Part shown: in pieces, positions 1 to 6,783 of the stretch
Numbering within the stretch: the stretch's first letter is position 1
Layout: each line of letters starts with the position of its first letter
Notes under the pieces: generated by a model
What the model saw: the letters and a program-made list of their open reading frames with translations, nothing else
What the model was told of the DNA's origin: nothing
Database searches by the model: none
DNA from: an uncultured Clostridia bacterium
GTDB taxonomy: Bacteria > Bacillota > Clostridia > UBA1381
Direction of reading: 5' to 3'
Assembly (NCBI GenBank): GCA_934476075.1
Contig: CAKSNH010000003.1
Location: forward strand, 92,864 to 156,863
Length of the DNA stretch: 64,000 nucleotides
Position numbers and translations under genes: made by a program

Positions 1-438
1 AGATGCAGAAAATTCAAACGGCAGTACAAGGAAAATGTGGGGGCTATTGTGATTGACTATTTACAGCTGATTAATTCCGGTGCGAAAACGAGCATGACCA
101 GAAATGACGAGGTCGGCATGATAAGCCGTAGGCTGAAACTGCTTGCGATGGAGTTGAAATGTCCGATTGTGGTATTATCGCAGTTATCACGAAAGTGTGA
201 GGACAGACAGGACAAGCGTCCGAGTTTATCGGATTTGCGTGAATCGGGCAGTATCGAGCAGGACGCCGACAATGTGTTATTCATATATCGTGATGAGGTA
301 TACAACGAGAAAACGGCAAAGAAACATATCGCCGAAATCGAGGTTGCAAAGTGCCGTAACGGCAGCTGCGGAACGGTGGAATTGGGCTTTAAGGGCGAGT
401 ATTTAAAGTTTATGAATTTGGAGGATTTAATGAAATGA
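1..438 (+). CDS. dnaB: Replicative DNA helicase, DnaB family, C-terminal part (gene enters from the left edge)
   Basis: The reading frame is open from base 1, so this is the 3' end of a longer gene. It encodes the RecA-like helicase core of a DnaB-type hexameric helicase that unwinds DNA at the phage replication fork. Visible family signatures are the Walker B strand IVIDYLQL, the SQLSR segment that follows it, and RPSLSDLRESGSIEQDAD, which is typical of DnaB near the arginine finger. The GTG at base 37 is an internal codon and not the real start. The stop overlaps the ssb start by four bases (ATGA), so the two genes are translationally coupled in a phage replication module. Confidence 0.93.
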   Translation, partial: RCRKFKRQYKENVGAIVIDYLQLINSGAKTSMTRNDEVGMISRRLKLLAMELKCPIVVLSQLSRKCEDRQDKRPSLSDLRESGSIEQDADNVLFIYRDEVYNEKTAKKHIAEIEVAKCRNGSCGTVELGFKGEYLKFMNLEDLMK

Positions 439-812
439 ACAAGGCAATTTTAATGGGCAGACTTACGGCAGACCCCGAACTCAAACAGACCCCGAACGGT
501 GTGTTGGTCACAAGATTTACGCTTGCCGTAAACAGACGGTTCGCCAAGGAAGGTCAGCAGCAGGCAGACTTTATAAACTGCGTTGCATGGCGAAATCAAG
601 CGGAGTTTTTGTGCCGATATTTTCACAAGGGCAGTATGGTCGCCGTTACAGGGAGTATTCAGACAGGCTCATATGACGGCGAGGACGGCAAAAAGAGGTA
701 CACAACCGAGGTGGTCGCCGACGAGGTGCATTTCACGGGCGAAAAGGCTAAGACGGCGGACAAAAACGGGTTCGAGGAGATTGACGACGGCGGATTGCCT
801 TGGGGGAAATGA
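435..812 (+). CDS. ssb: Single-stranded DNA-binding protein (phage SSB)
   Basis: A 125-residue OB-fold protein that coats single-stranded DNA during replication. The N-terminus MNKAILMGRLTADPEL and the segment FINCVAWRNQAEFLCRYFHK are standard SSB signatures. The OB fold takes up about the first 105 residues. The acidic C-terminal tip, which in host SSBs recruits partners through a DDDIPF-like end, reads EEIDDGGLPWGK here, so it is acidic but atypical. It starts inside the stop codon of the DnaB gene, consistent with co-translation. Phage origin is inferred from the neighbours. Confidence 0.95.
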   Translation: MNKAILMGRLTADPELKQTPNGVLVTRFTLAVNRRFAKEGQQQADFINCVAWRNQAEFLCRYFHKGSMVAVTGSIQTGSYDGEDGKKRYTTEVVADEVHFTGEKAKTADKNGFEEIDDGGLPWGK

Positions 813-860
813 AAGGAAGTAGGACAATGAATTATGCGAAAATTCAGAAAAGAATAATAG

Positions 861-1304
861 ATGATTTTTTTTGAAGATAGAACTATCTTTGCGAATTTTG
901 AAGAATATGAGGGCGGTATTTGGTGGATTAATGGGTCATATATGGTGAAAATACCAAAAGAATATTTTTGTTTGGATTGCAGAAAGGTAATAAAACGTTG
1001 TGCCCATGTTAAGGGAACGCCAGTAGTAGAAAATTATATAGAAAAGTCTAAAACAAATGTGGTAGAAGTTAAACCGAACAAAGAAAAAGTTGTACTTGCT
1101 GACGGCACAAAGTTTGTAAAATTTGATATTGACGGCGGCGAATATTACATAAACAAAGGATTTAAGTTGTTTAAATCAAAACACAAATTAACTTATAAAA
1201 TCGAACAACCTTTTGAAGGTAAAAGAGGCAGAATGTTATATATATTCAGAGGTAATGAGTTAATAGGTGCGATGGGAGCGTATGATAAAAGAAAGTTTAA
1301 ATAA
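861..1304 (+). CDS. Phage hypothetical protein, probably 5'-frameshifted
   Basis: A 147-residue protein with no family I can name. The ATG at 861 has no convincing ribosome binding site. A better start lies at 827, 4 to 9 bases behind a GGAAGTAGGA stretch. From there the frame encodes MNYAKIQKRIIDDFF and stops at 872-874, just inside a run of eight T (865-872). Removing one T would join that N-terminus to this frame at EDRTIFANFEEYEGG. The likely intact gene is therefore 827-1304, with a one-base insertion in the T-tract, a sequencing error or a slippage-variable tract. The protein has a Cys pair in the segment CLDCRKVIKRCAH and no membrane segment. Confidence 0.6.
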   Translation: MIFFEDRTIFANFEEYEGGIWWINGSYMVKIPKEYFCLDCRKVIKRCAHVKGTPVVENYIEKSKTNVVEVKPNKEKVVLADGTKFVKFDIDGGEYYINKGFKLFKSKHKLTYKIEQPFEGKRGRMLYIFRGNELIGAMGAYDKRKFK

Positions 1305-1318
1305 CAGGAGGACTAACG

Positions 1319-1480
1319 ATGAAAATTTATAAATACAAAGACAGTGTATACTGTGATGAAGATTTATCAAATATTGGTATACATGAAAATCAAATAGGTA
1401 TATAGTTAGGCGTCAATAAGCCGAGCGATGAACAAAGATTAAAGTATTGCCCGAAGTGCGGCAGAGAATTGGAGAAATGA
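1319..1480 (+). pseudogene. Zinc-ribbon phage protein fragment with an in-frame amber codon
   Basis: From the ATG at 1319 the frame encodes a short protein whose end matches the C-terminus of the protein at 3370-3963 (DLSNIGI, then NKPSDEQRLKYCPKCGREL). A TAG at 1403-1405 stands where the longer paralogue has TGG (Trp) in QIGIWLGG. Past the TAG the frame stays open to a TGA at 1478, including the CPKCG zinc-knuckle half. Its last 130 bases are a near-identical direct repeat of 3834-3963. I read this as a duplicated C-terminal module that has decayed through a single-base nonsense change. A GGAGGA ribosome binding site is still present upstream. Confidence 0.75.
1351..1480 (+). repeat. Direct repeat copy 1 (zinc-ribbon module)
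   Basis: This 130-base stretch aligns without gaps to 3834-3963 and differs at only a few positions. Both copies end at the stop codon of their gene, so an intragenomic duplication or a recombination between neighbouring small phage genes is likely. Confidence 0.85.
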
Positions 1481-1483
1481 GCA

Positions 1484-1639
1484 ATGACAAGAGATAAAAT
1501 AAATAAAATGTATGGAATAAAAAGAATATTAACCAAAGAGCCTTTGCATGAGGAACTGACAGATAAAGAGGCAAAAGAATATGAGGAATTTGTAAAAGCA
1601 ATAAGTGAAGATATGCGGAGGGGTAAAAAATGGAACTAA
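1484..1639 (+). CDS. Small phage protein, 51 residues
   Basis: A short charged ORF that begins MTRDKINKMYGIKRIL and ends in a lysine-rich stretch. It starts four bases after the preceding pseudogene and its end overlaps the next gene's ATG at 1630 by ten bases, a spacing typical of tightly packed phage accessory genes. The GGAGAAATGAGCA stretch just upstream could serve as ribosome binding site. I recognise no domain. Being real is inferred from the tiling with neighbours. Confidence 0.55.
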   Translation: MTRDKINKMYGIKRILTKEPLHEELTDKEAKEYEEFVKAISEDMRRGKKWN

Positions 1640-2016
1640 ACTTGAAAAATGCAATACCTATCGAAGTGCTTGAAAGCGAATATCACGGCTGCAAATTTGC
1701 CGAACAATGCGATATGGACACAAGATATGACAGAGAAAAAGCAAGAGCAATACGTACTATTTGCGATTGGTTTAAAACACCGTCATATCAAGACCGATTA
1801 GCACATTGCGGATTTAAAACAGAAAAAGGCAAATGGATATTGGTGTCAGAACCAACTAATGCAAACTATGTAGATATGGAATGTAGTAATTGCGGTTATA
1901 CCGATTGTTTTGAAAGTGAAGAAACAGTTTATAAATATTGTCCTGAATGTGGTATGAAAATGAACAAAGACGAAATAAATCAACCGAGTATAAGAACGGA
2001 AGATATTTTTGAATAA
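1630..2016 (+). CDS. Phage hypothetical protein with C-terminal zinc ribbon
   Basis: A 128-residue protein. The N-terminal part is mixed helical with no recognised fold. The C-terminal part has a four-cysteine ribbon of the form CSNCGY...YCPECGMKM, a zinc-binding arrangement common in small clostridial phage proteins and similar in kind to the CPKCG ribbons of the genes at 1319 and 3370. The start has the GGAGGGGTAAAAA ribosome binding site. Function is unknown; nucleic-acid or protein binding through the ribbon is an inference. Confidence 0.75.
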   Translation: MELNLKNAIPIEVLESEYHGCKFAEQCDMDTRYDREKARAIRTICDWFKTPSYQDRLAHCGFKTEKGKWILVSEPTNANYVDMECSNCGYTDCFESEETVYKYCPECGMKMNKDEINQPSIRTEDIFE

Positions 2017-2030
2017 TCGGGGGTGAGGTA

Positions 2031-2306
2031 ATGACAGATGAATTTAGAGGGTTGACAGAAGAACTAGCAAAGGGGTTAAATTTTCCCGAAAATGCGGTTA
2101 TTATGGGTACGGCAATAAACAATGATGAAATCGAAATGTACGATATAACTATTCATTTTTGGTCACAAAAATATTACCCTGTTGAATGTATAATAAAAAG
2201 TATAATTGAAAATTTTTTAAAACCGTTAGATGATGATACAGCTAAATATGCAAGAGATATGTTATTGGATATTATTGAACGTGATAGGCAAAGGCGAAAT
2301 GACTAA
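2031..2306 (+). CDS. Phage hypothetical protein, 91 residues
   Basis: An acidic, probably helical protein (MTDEFRGLTEELAKGL...) with no recognised motif, cysteine cluster or membrane segment. The ATG follows a GGGGGTGAGG ribosome binding site at good spacing. It sits between two other small accessory genes of the prophage and its end overlaps the short frame that begins at 2299. No function can be assigned. Confidence 0.65.
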   Translation: MTDEFRGLTEELAKGLNFPENAVIMGTAINNDEIEMYDITIHFWSQKYYPVECIIKSIIENFLKPLDDDTAKYARDMLLDIIERDRQRRND

Positions 2307-2406
2307 TACAGAATACATAAACGCTAAATATTTGGCTTGCGGCGGCAACGTTAAACTGCACCGTAGCAATAATGTAGGGAGCGGAAATTATGTTACAACT
2401 TCTTGA
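2299..2406 (+). CDS. Possible 35-residue ORF overlapping the methyltransferase start
   Basis: A short frame beginning MTNTEYINAKYLACGGN that starts inside the end of the gene at 2031-2306 and runs 17 bases into the methyltransferase gene. It may be a real coupling peptide or the remnant of a longer gene. There is no domain evidence and only the tiling supports it. Confidence 0.3.
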   Translation: MTNTEYINAKYLACGGNVKLHRSNNVGSGNYVTTS

Positions 2407-3352
2407 ATTATTCGGCGGAATAGGTTCGCCAAGATGTGCATTAAGGAATATAGGAATACCAGTAAAAGCTATTGATTATGTGGAGATAGACGAAAAGGCG
2501 GTAAGGTCATACAACGCAATGTTTGCGGAAGAATTGGAGTACAAAACACAATCAGTGGTAGGCTGGAACCTTAAACCAGATATTTTGATACATGGCAGTC
2601 CTTGTCAAGACATGAGCATCGCCGGGCATCAAGGAAAAGCGACTGCGGAAACCGGGAGGATAAACAGAGGAAAAGGAGCAGATAAAGGAAGTGGCACACA
2701 GTCAAGTCTGATGTGGGAAACGATACATATTATACAGCAAATGGGAATGTGGAAACCACGAATTGTTATTTGGGAAAATGTAAAGAATGTCCGTAGTAAA
2801 TACATGGTTCACAATCATAACAAATATATGTTTGAATTGTCGGAAATGGGATATACAAGCAGTTTTGCGTTATTAGATGCAAGGGACTTTGGATTGCCGC
2901 AAGCAAGACAAAGATATTTTACGGTATCAATATTAGGTAATGAAAAGTTTGATTTTTCTGAATTGGAACATACACCAATGAGAAATATTAAAGATTTTTT
3001 AGAAGATAATACAGCTGTTTCAGATGAATATTTAGTAACACAGCCGAGCGTATATAATGCCATAGGTAAAACAGGAATAAAACGTGCGACAATTATTCAA
3101 GATTGTGCATACACAATAACAACCCGACAAGACAGGACACCGGCACAAGTTATAGATTGCGGGAATGGGCGGTACAGATATTTAACAGAACGAGAATGTT
3201 GGAGATTGCAGGGATATAGTGATGCAGACTTCGATGCAGCTTTATCTGTAACAAAGAAAAACGGAAGATACAGAATGCCGTTATACAAACAAGCCGGAAA
3301 CAGTATCCCTGTACCGATATTTGAAAACATATTTAAAAAATTATTTTTATAA
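2390..3352 (+). CDS. DNA (cytosine-5-)-methyltransferase, phage-encoded
   Basis: A 320-residue C5 cytosine methyltransferase that transfers a methyl group from S-adenosylmethionine to cytosine within a target sequence. Conserved motifs are in order: motif I ELFGGIGSPR near residue 6, motif IV with the catalytic Cys in HGSPCQD near residue 72, motif VI ENV near 129, motif VIII QARQRYF, motif IX RECWRLQGY and motif X QAGNSIPVP. The variable target-recognition region lies between motifs VIII and IX and is short. No restriction endonuclease gene is adjacent, so it is an orphan enzyme, probably protecting phage DNA from host restriction. The specificity cannot be read from the sequence. Confidence 0.95.
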   Translation: MLQLLELFGGIGSPRCALRNIGIPVKAIDYVEIDEKAVRSYNAMFAEELEYKTQSVVGWNLKPDILIHGSPCQDMSIAGHQGKATAETGRINRGKGADKGSGTQSSLMWETIHIIQQMGMWKPRIVIWENVKNVRSKYMVHNHNKYMFELSEMGYTSSFALLDARDFGLPQARQRYFTVSILGNEKFDFSELEHTPMRNIKDFLEDNTAVSDEYLVTQPSVYNAIGKTGIKRATIIQDCAYTITTRQDRTPAQVIDCGNGRYRYLTERECWRLQGYSDADFDAALSVTKKNGRYRMPLYKQAGNSIPVPIFENIFKKLFL

Positions 3353-3369
3353 AACGGGAGGACTAAACA

Positions 3370-3963
3370 ATGACAGGATATGAAAGAGTAAATGAAGATG
3401 AGGCATATTTTTACGACGATTGTGTAGGTTGTATACACAAAGACTTTGAAGATAATGATGATTTTAATAACGATTTATATGCCAATGCAAATTATTACAG
3501 CGATGAAACAGTTGCAGAAAACAACGCAAGAGCTGACAAACTTATGCGACAATTAAGACGTTTTGCCGTTGAACATAATGAGTGTGTGTCGGATTGGGGT
3601 AATGAAGAACAAACTAAATGTAATATTTTTTATAATTATGAATATGAGTGTCTCAATATTGGTTATCATTATTGCACTAAAAATTTTGGACAAATATATT
3701 TTTCATCAGACGAAATAGCAGAAAAAGCTATTGAAGAATTTGAAGATGAGTTAATTTGGTATTTTACCGAATATCAAGACCATTTTGTCGACGATGGCAA
3801 AAAGGTAAAAGAAAAATGCGGTTGTGAATTATGCTGTGATGACAATTTATCAAATATTGGTATACGAGATAATCAAATAGGTATATGGTTAGGCGGCAAT
3901 AAGCCGAGTGATGAAGAAAGATTAAAGTATTGCCCGAAGTGCGGCAGAGAATTGGAGAACTAA
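3370..3963 (+). CDS. Phage hypothetical protein with C-terminal zinc ribbon, 197 residues
   Basis: An acidic protein, rich in Asp, Glu, Asn and Tyr, beginning MTGYERVNEDEAYFYDD. The middle part (YFSSDEIAEKAIEEFEDEL) resembles a segment common in clostridial phage proteins of unknown function. The C-terminal 45 residues hold CGCELC and YCPKCGREL, a probable zinc ribbon. Those last 130 bases are duplicated at 1351-1480, where the frame is interrupted by an amber codon. The AACGGGAGGACTAAACA stretch upstream supplies a good ribosome binding site. Confidence 0.75.
   Translation: MTGYERVNEDEAYFYDDCVGCIHKDFEDNDDFNNDLYANANYYSDETVAENNARADKLMRQLRRFAVEHNECVSDWGNEEQTKCNIFYNYEYECLNIGYHYCTKNFGQIYFSSDEIAEKAIEEFEDELIWYFTEYQDHFVDDGKKVKEKCGCELCCDDNLSNIGIRDNQIGIWLGGNKPSDEERLKYCPKCGRELEN
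3834..3963 (+). repeat. Direct repeat copy 2 (intact zinc-ribbon module)
   Basis: The partner of 1351-1480. In this copy the tryptophan codon TGG is intact where copy 1 has TAG. Confidence 0.85.
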
Positions 3964-3965
3964 CA

Positions 3966-4310
3966 ATGAACATAAAAATGTTAAACAACATTAAGTTAAT
4001 CGTTTTGCACAACGGCAACGGTACGCAAATCCTCAAAGCAAGAGAAGAACTTGTCGAACTGCTCCAAGCATTGAGCAAAAACGATGCCGGTGATATTGCA
4101 GAGGAAATCGCAGACGTTGAAATTATGCTTGAACAGTTAAAATACATATATTCGTGTGCATCGCTAGTGGAACTTATCAAAAAATTAAAAGTAGCACGCA
4201 CACTAAAAATCATGAACGGCGAATGTAGAGTACTCAAAGAAAACCGACCGCCGTACTGCGGAAAAGAGATACACGCTTGTGAAAAATGCAGAAAGGAGCG
4301 GAAAATATGA
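3966..4310 (+). CDS. MazG-like nucleoside triphosphate pyrophosphohydrolase family protein (phage)
   Basis: A 114-residue mostly helical protein. The segment AREELVELLQAL followed by IAEEIADVEIMLEQL has the EExxE and ExxD spacing of the all-alpha NTP pyrophosphohydrolases, which hydrolyse (d)NTPs to NMP and pyrophosphate and are frequent in phages as nucleotide-pool enzymes. A C-terminal Cys-rich tail (CGKEIHACEKCRKE) may bind metal. The ATG at 3966 follows the previous stop by two bases. The family assignment rests on motif spacing only. The stop overlaps the next start. Confidence 0.65.
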   Translation: MNIKMLNNIKLIVLHNGNGTQILKAREELVELLQALSKNDAGDIAEEIADVEIMLEQLKYIYSCASLVELIKKLKVARTLKIMNGECRVLKENRPPYCGKEIHACEKCRKERKI

Positions 4311-4582
4311 CGAATTATGAAATACTTAAAAATGCAAGTGTTGAACTTATAGCGGAGTTTTTAGATGATATATTTGAAGATACTGCTGATAATGCAATCA
4401 GTAAATGGTTTCAAGAAGAATATTGTGACAAATGTCTGACAACAACTATTATAGGCTGTATTGAAAATCCGAATTTAGTAGGTCAGGAATGGTACGAATG
4501 TGAGTTTGAGGGGATTTGCCCACACTATAAAAATGATAAGGATAAAATAATGTTATGGCTTGAAAGTGAGGCGGAAGAATGA
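4307..4582 (+). CDS. Phage hypothetical protein, 91 residues, cysteine-containing
   Basis: The ATG at 4307 has an AAAGGAGCG ribosome binding site and overlaps the preceding stop (ATGA); an in-frame ATG at 4286 lacks one. The protein has paired cysteines (EEYCDKC and FEGICPHY) that could bind metal and otherwise no recognisable domain. It lies in the run of coupled accessory genes downstream of the MazG-like gene. Confidence 0.65.
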   Translation: MTNYEILKNASVELIAEFLDDIFEDTADNAISKWFQEEYCDKCLTTTIIGCIENPNLVGQEWYECEFEGICPHYKNDKDKIMLWLESEAEE

Positions 4583-4659
4583 CTATATTAGATTTAAAGC
4601 CGATTATAACAGACATAATCGGAGCAGCGGTGGCTGAAAATAATACAGGAAAGGATTGA
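4579..4659 (+). CDS. Possible 26-residue phage peptide
   Basis: A very short frame (MTILDLKPIITDIIGAAVAE and six more residues) whose ATG overlaps the stop of the previous gene in the ATGA manner used repeatedly in this region. Translation would be by coupling. Only position supports it. Confidence 0.35.
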   Translation: MTILDLKPIITDIIGAAVAENNTGKD

Positions 4660-4664
4660 TTTGA

Positions 4665-4799
4665 TTGAAGTACAAATTAAAGGGACACGAAAAAGCACAC
4701 AGGGCGATATACGCAAATGATAGATTTATTGTTTTGATGTACAACGGACTTTATCCGCTGAGCTTTTTTAGAAGTGACCTGATAAAAGTTAAGAGGTGA
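4665..4799 (+). CDS. Small basic phage protein, 44 residues, TTG start
   Basis: The frame starts at TTG 4665, behind an AGGAAAGG ribosome binding site, and encodes a basic peptide (KYKLKGHEKAHRAIYANDRF...). It ends in the segment FFRSDLIKVKR, right before the recombinase gene. The amino-acid composition is protein-like and the gene fills an otherwise empty gap, but I do not recognise a family. Confidence 0.5.
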   Translation: MKYKLKGHEKAHRAIYANDRFIVLMYNGLYPLSFFRSDLIKVKR

Positions 4800-4803
4800 T
4801 ATT

Positions 4804-5349
4804 ATGAATACGGTTGAGCCGATACGCAATCCCGATACGGTTCATGCGATAGAACAATATTTATACAACAAAAATGAAAAGTATTACATAATGTTTATCA
4901 CGGGGACATATTTGGGACTTCGTATAAACGAAGTATTGAAATTAAAAATCAAGGACGTGCGAAACCGACGTGAGAAAGTGTTCCGTCAATCCAAGACGGG
5001 CAAGGAATGTGCCGTTTCGTACAACAATAAATTAATTCGTGCGTTCAGAACATACTGCGAAAACAGGGACGATAATGAGGCACTTATTCCCAATCCGCAC
5101 AATCCGTTTAAACCGATAAGCCGGCAACAGGCTTATCGTGTTTTGCGTGATGCGGGTATTCATTTCGGACTTGAAAACATCGGCACGCACACGCTCCGCA
5201 AAACGTGCGGATACCATTATTACAAACAGACCAAGGATATTGCAACATTGCAGATTTGGTTTAACCACACGAGCATGGAGGAAACACTCCGCTACATCGG
5301 TGTGACCCGTGAGCGTGTTCAAAAAGCTATGCTTGATTTTAAAATTTAA
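4804..5349 (+). CDS. Tyrosine recombinase / phage integrase-family protein, catalytic domain only
   Basis: A 181-residue protein made almost only of the tyrosine-recombinase catalytic domain. The active-site set is present: Arg in YLGLRINEV (residue 40), Lys in RQSKTGKE, HTLR (residues 129-132), His in WFNHTSMEET and the nucleophilic Tyr in LRYIGV (residue 164). It lacks the N-terminal SAM-like and arm-binding domains of a full integrase. It lies mid-genome, between the accessory genes and the late regulator, not at an attachment site. Such orphan recombinases are common at this place in Firmicutes prophages. Its role (dimer resolution, DNA inversion or regulation) is unknown. Confidence 0.85.
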   Translation: MNTVEPIRNPDTVHAIEQYLYNKNEKYYIMFITGTYLGLRINEVLKLKIKDVRNRREKVFRQSKTGKECAVSYNNKLIRAFRTYCENRDDNEALIPNPHNPFKPISRQQAYRVLRDAGIHFGLENIGTHTLRKTCGYHYYKQTKDIATLQIWFNHTSMEETLRYIGVTRERVQKAMLDFKI

Positions 5350-5354
5350 GTACA

Positions 5355-5458
5355 ATGTTACATAAACGGTATGCGTAACATAGGGTAAAAAAGTTTTGGC
5401 ACATATATTGGTAGGAAAATTTAAAGGGCGATGTTACAAAACATAAGATATGTAACAT
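5355..5458. promoter_or_regulatory. Pair of inverted repeats ATGTTAC-N-GTAACAT ahead of the late regulator
   Basis: Two copies of the inverted repeat ATGTTAC/GTAACAT are present, at 5355-5361/5375-5381 (13-base spacer) and at 5431-5437/5452-5458 (14-base spacer). They lie in the gap between the recombinase and the broken late-regulator gene. The half-site spacing of about two helical turns suits a dimeric DNA-binding protein. Which protein binds is unknown; the recombinase or the late regulator are candidates. Confidence 0.5.
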
Positions 5459-5474
5459 GGAAAAGGGGTGTTTC

Positions 5475-5961
5475 ATGAATATAAAGGAACTCAAAGAATG
5501 GTTATGGTCTGCAAATAAATTGAACGGCGAAATCGAAGAACTTGACAAGGCTAGGCAAAAAGCCTTTTCCCTTGCGTGCGGAAAAAGAAACGGTATGGAC
5601 AAACAAATTGCGGAGTATATCGACTATTCAAATGCCATAGATGATAATATAAAAAAGCTTCTGATAGAAGCACCGCCTGCGGGCGGAGGAATAAGGTAGC
5701 ATTTTTGATTTTTCGTCATTGCGTTTTTACGCAATTTCCTACAAATTAAAAAATCTGTTTGCCGCACAGACAAAAATTATAAATGCAGTCAAGCTATGCG
5801 ACAATTCAATATATCGTTCAATCCTATTGGCAAGATACATAAACGGCAGTACATTCGAGGAAATATCGGTTGATACGGGATATTGTTACAGGCAGGTAAT
5901 CCGTCTGCATGGACAGGCTTTACAGCACCTTGCAAAAAAGATGTCCTTGAATGTCACATAG
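5475..5961 (+). pseudogene. Phage late-gene regulator of the DUF1492/ArpU type, split by a repeat insertion
   Basis: The 5' part (MNIKELKEWLWSANKLNGEI, from the ATG at 5475 behind AAAAGGGGTG) and the 3' part (IYRSILLARYINGSTFEEIS, then a helix-turn-helix like sigma-70 region 4) together make one DUF1492-type regulator of about 130 residues. They are separated by the hairpin-rich repeat at about 5650-5753, which introduces a TAG (5697-5699) and shifts the frame. Joining the flanks at the shared T-A6 tract restores DDNIKNLFAAQTKIINAVK in one open frame. Proteins of this family sit just upstream of terminase genes and are thought to control late transcription, so the loss may silence the structural genes. 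Confidence 0.8.
5650..5753 (+). repeat. Dispersed hairpin repeat element, copy A (inside the late-regulator gene)
   Basis: About 97 bp between two TAAAAAA tracts (5650-5656 and 5747-5753), which look like a target duplication. It contains a stem with the GCTTCT/AGAAGC arms near the left end, a CCGCC/GGCGG stem and a TTGCGT/ACGCAA stem. The reverse complement of 21675-21774 and 30353-30454 matches it along its length. It has no coding capacity, so it is a MITE-like or REP-like element. Confidence 0.8.
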
Positions 5962-5976
5962 AACATATGGTATTAT
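5947..5976 (+). promoter_or_regulatory. Candidate late promoter
   Basis: TTGAAT, an 18-base spacer and TATTAT lie between the broken regulator and the HNH gene, just ahead of the attenuator-like hairpin at 5999-6029. This is where a late promoter is expected. The assignment is by consensus only. Confidence 0.35.
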
Positions 5977-5998
5977 GTCAGCGTGAAAAGAAATAACA

Positions 5999-6029
5999 GG
6001 TACTTGATAAAACATCAAGTGCCTTTTTT
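5999..6029 (+). terminator. Intrinsic terminator ahead of the HNH/terminase operon
   Basis: The arms GGTACTTGAT and ATCAAGTGCC with a five-base loop are followed by six T. It separates the early/accessory region from the packaging genes and would also act on a transcript started at the promoter just upstream. Confidence 0.7.
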
Positions 6030-6042
6030 ATTGGGAGGATTT

Positions 6043-6360
6043 ATGGCAAAGGATTTCGCAAAAGCGTTTTACAAATCAAAGCGGTGGCAAGCGTGCCGGC
6101 AAGCATACATTGCAAGCCGAGTACTTGTTGACGGCGGATTGTGCGAGCTTTGCCGTGACAATCTCGGCTACATCGTACATCACAAAATAATGCTGACTGC
6201 GTTAAACATTGACAATCCCGACATTGCGTTAAATCACTGCAATCTGCAATATGTGTGCAAGCAGTGCCATGACAGGTTAGAGGGTCACGGCGTCGGCACA
6301 AAAAAGAAATTGTCGGTTTGGTTTGACGAAAACGGTCAGCCGCTCCCCCCTCAAAAATAA
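6043..6360 (+). CDS. HNH endonuclease (phage packaging-associated)
   Basis: A 105-residue HNH nuclease. The metal and active-site elements are CELC, the VHHK pair near residue 45 and NLQYVCKQCH, with a zinc knuckle formed by the two CxxC pairs. Phage HNH proteins encoded directly upstream of the small terminase assist the terminase in cutting DNA at packaging sites (cos-type phages). The ATG at 6043 has a GGGAGG ribosome binding site; an upstream in-frame GTG at 5983 lies before the terminator and is not used. Confidence 0.92.
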   Translation: MAKDFAKAFYKSKRWQACRQAYIASRVLVDGGLCELCRDNLGYIVHHKIMLTALNIDNPDIALNHCNLQYVCKQCHDRLEGHGVGTKKKLSVWFDENGQPLPPQK

Positions 6361-6438
6361 AATTTTTTTTCGCCACGGGAACCGAGAAGGGCAGGTTGAA
6401 TTTTACGCACGACATTTTGCATGAAAGGGGGTATCTGC

Positions 6439-6783
6439 ATGAATGAGGAAAGAGAAAAAGAAAGAAAACGTGATTTGTCCAAATATAAAAAGATTTTTCG
6501 GTTTTTGGACAATGACAAAAAAATATTCGCAGAAAAGCTATACACACAGCTTGCGTTCATGGACTGCACTCTCAAAGAACTCAAAGAGAGGATTGAAACC
6601 GAGGGAGCGGTCATTGAGTACACCAACGGCAACGGTTTTGACACCATAAGCGAAAATCCCGCACAGAAAAGTTACAACGCTATGATTAAAAATTACAATA
6701 TCGTTTTAAAAACACTGATTGATTTAATTCCCGAAAAACAAGGCGATGACGAACTTATCGAGTTCATCAAGGGCAGAAAATGA
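6439..6783 (+). CDS. terS: Terminase small subunit
   Basis: A 114-residue basic, helical protein (MNEEREKERKRDLSKYKKIF...) that lies directly between the HNH nuclease and the large terminase and overlaps the latter by four bases. It resembles P27-type small terminases, which recognise the packaging site and load the motor. I chose the ATG at 6439 because of the AAAGGGGGT ribosome binding site; an ATG at 6421 lies before this site. Assignment rests on synteny and composition. Confidence 0.8.
   Translation: MNEEREKERKRDLSKYKKIFRFLDNDKKIFAEKLYTQLAFMDCTLKELKERIETEGAVIEYTNGNGFDTISENPAQKSYNAMIKNYNIVLKTLIDLIPEKQGDDELIEFIKGRK

Noticed and set aside
5719..5961. Independent gene from the TTG at 5719
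   Set aside because: The TTG and the first ten codons lie within the inserted repeat and there is no ribosome binding site. The frame is the 3' part of the interrupted regulator.
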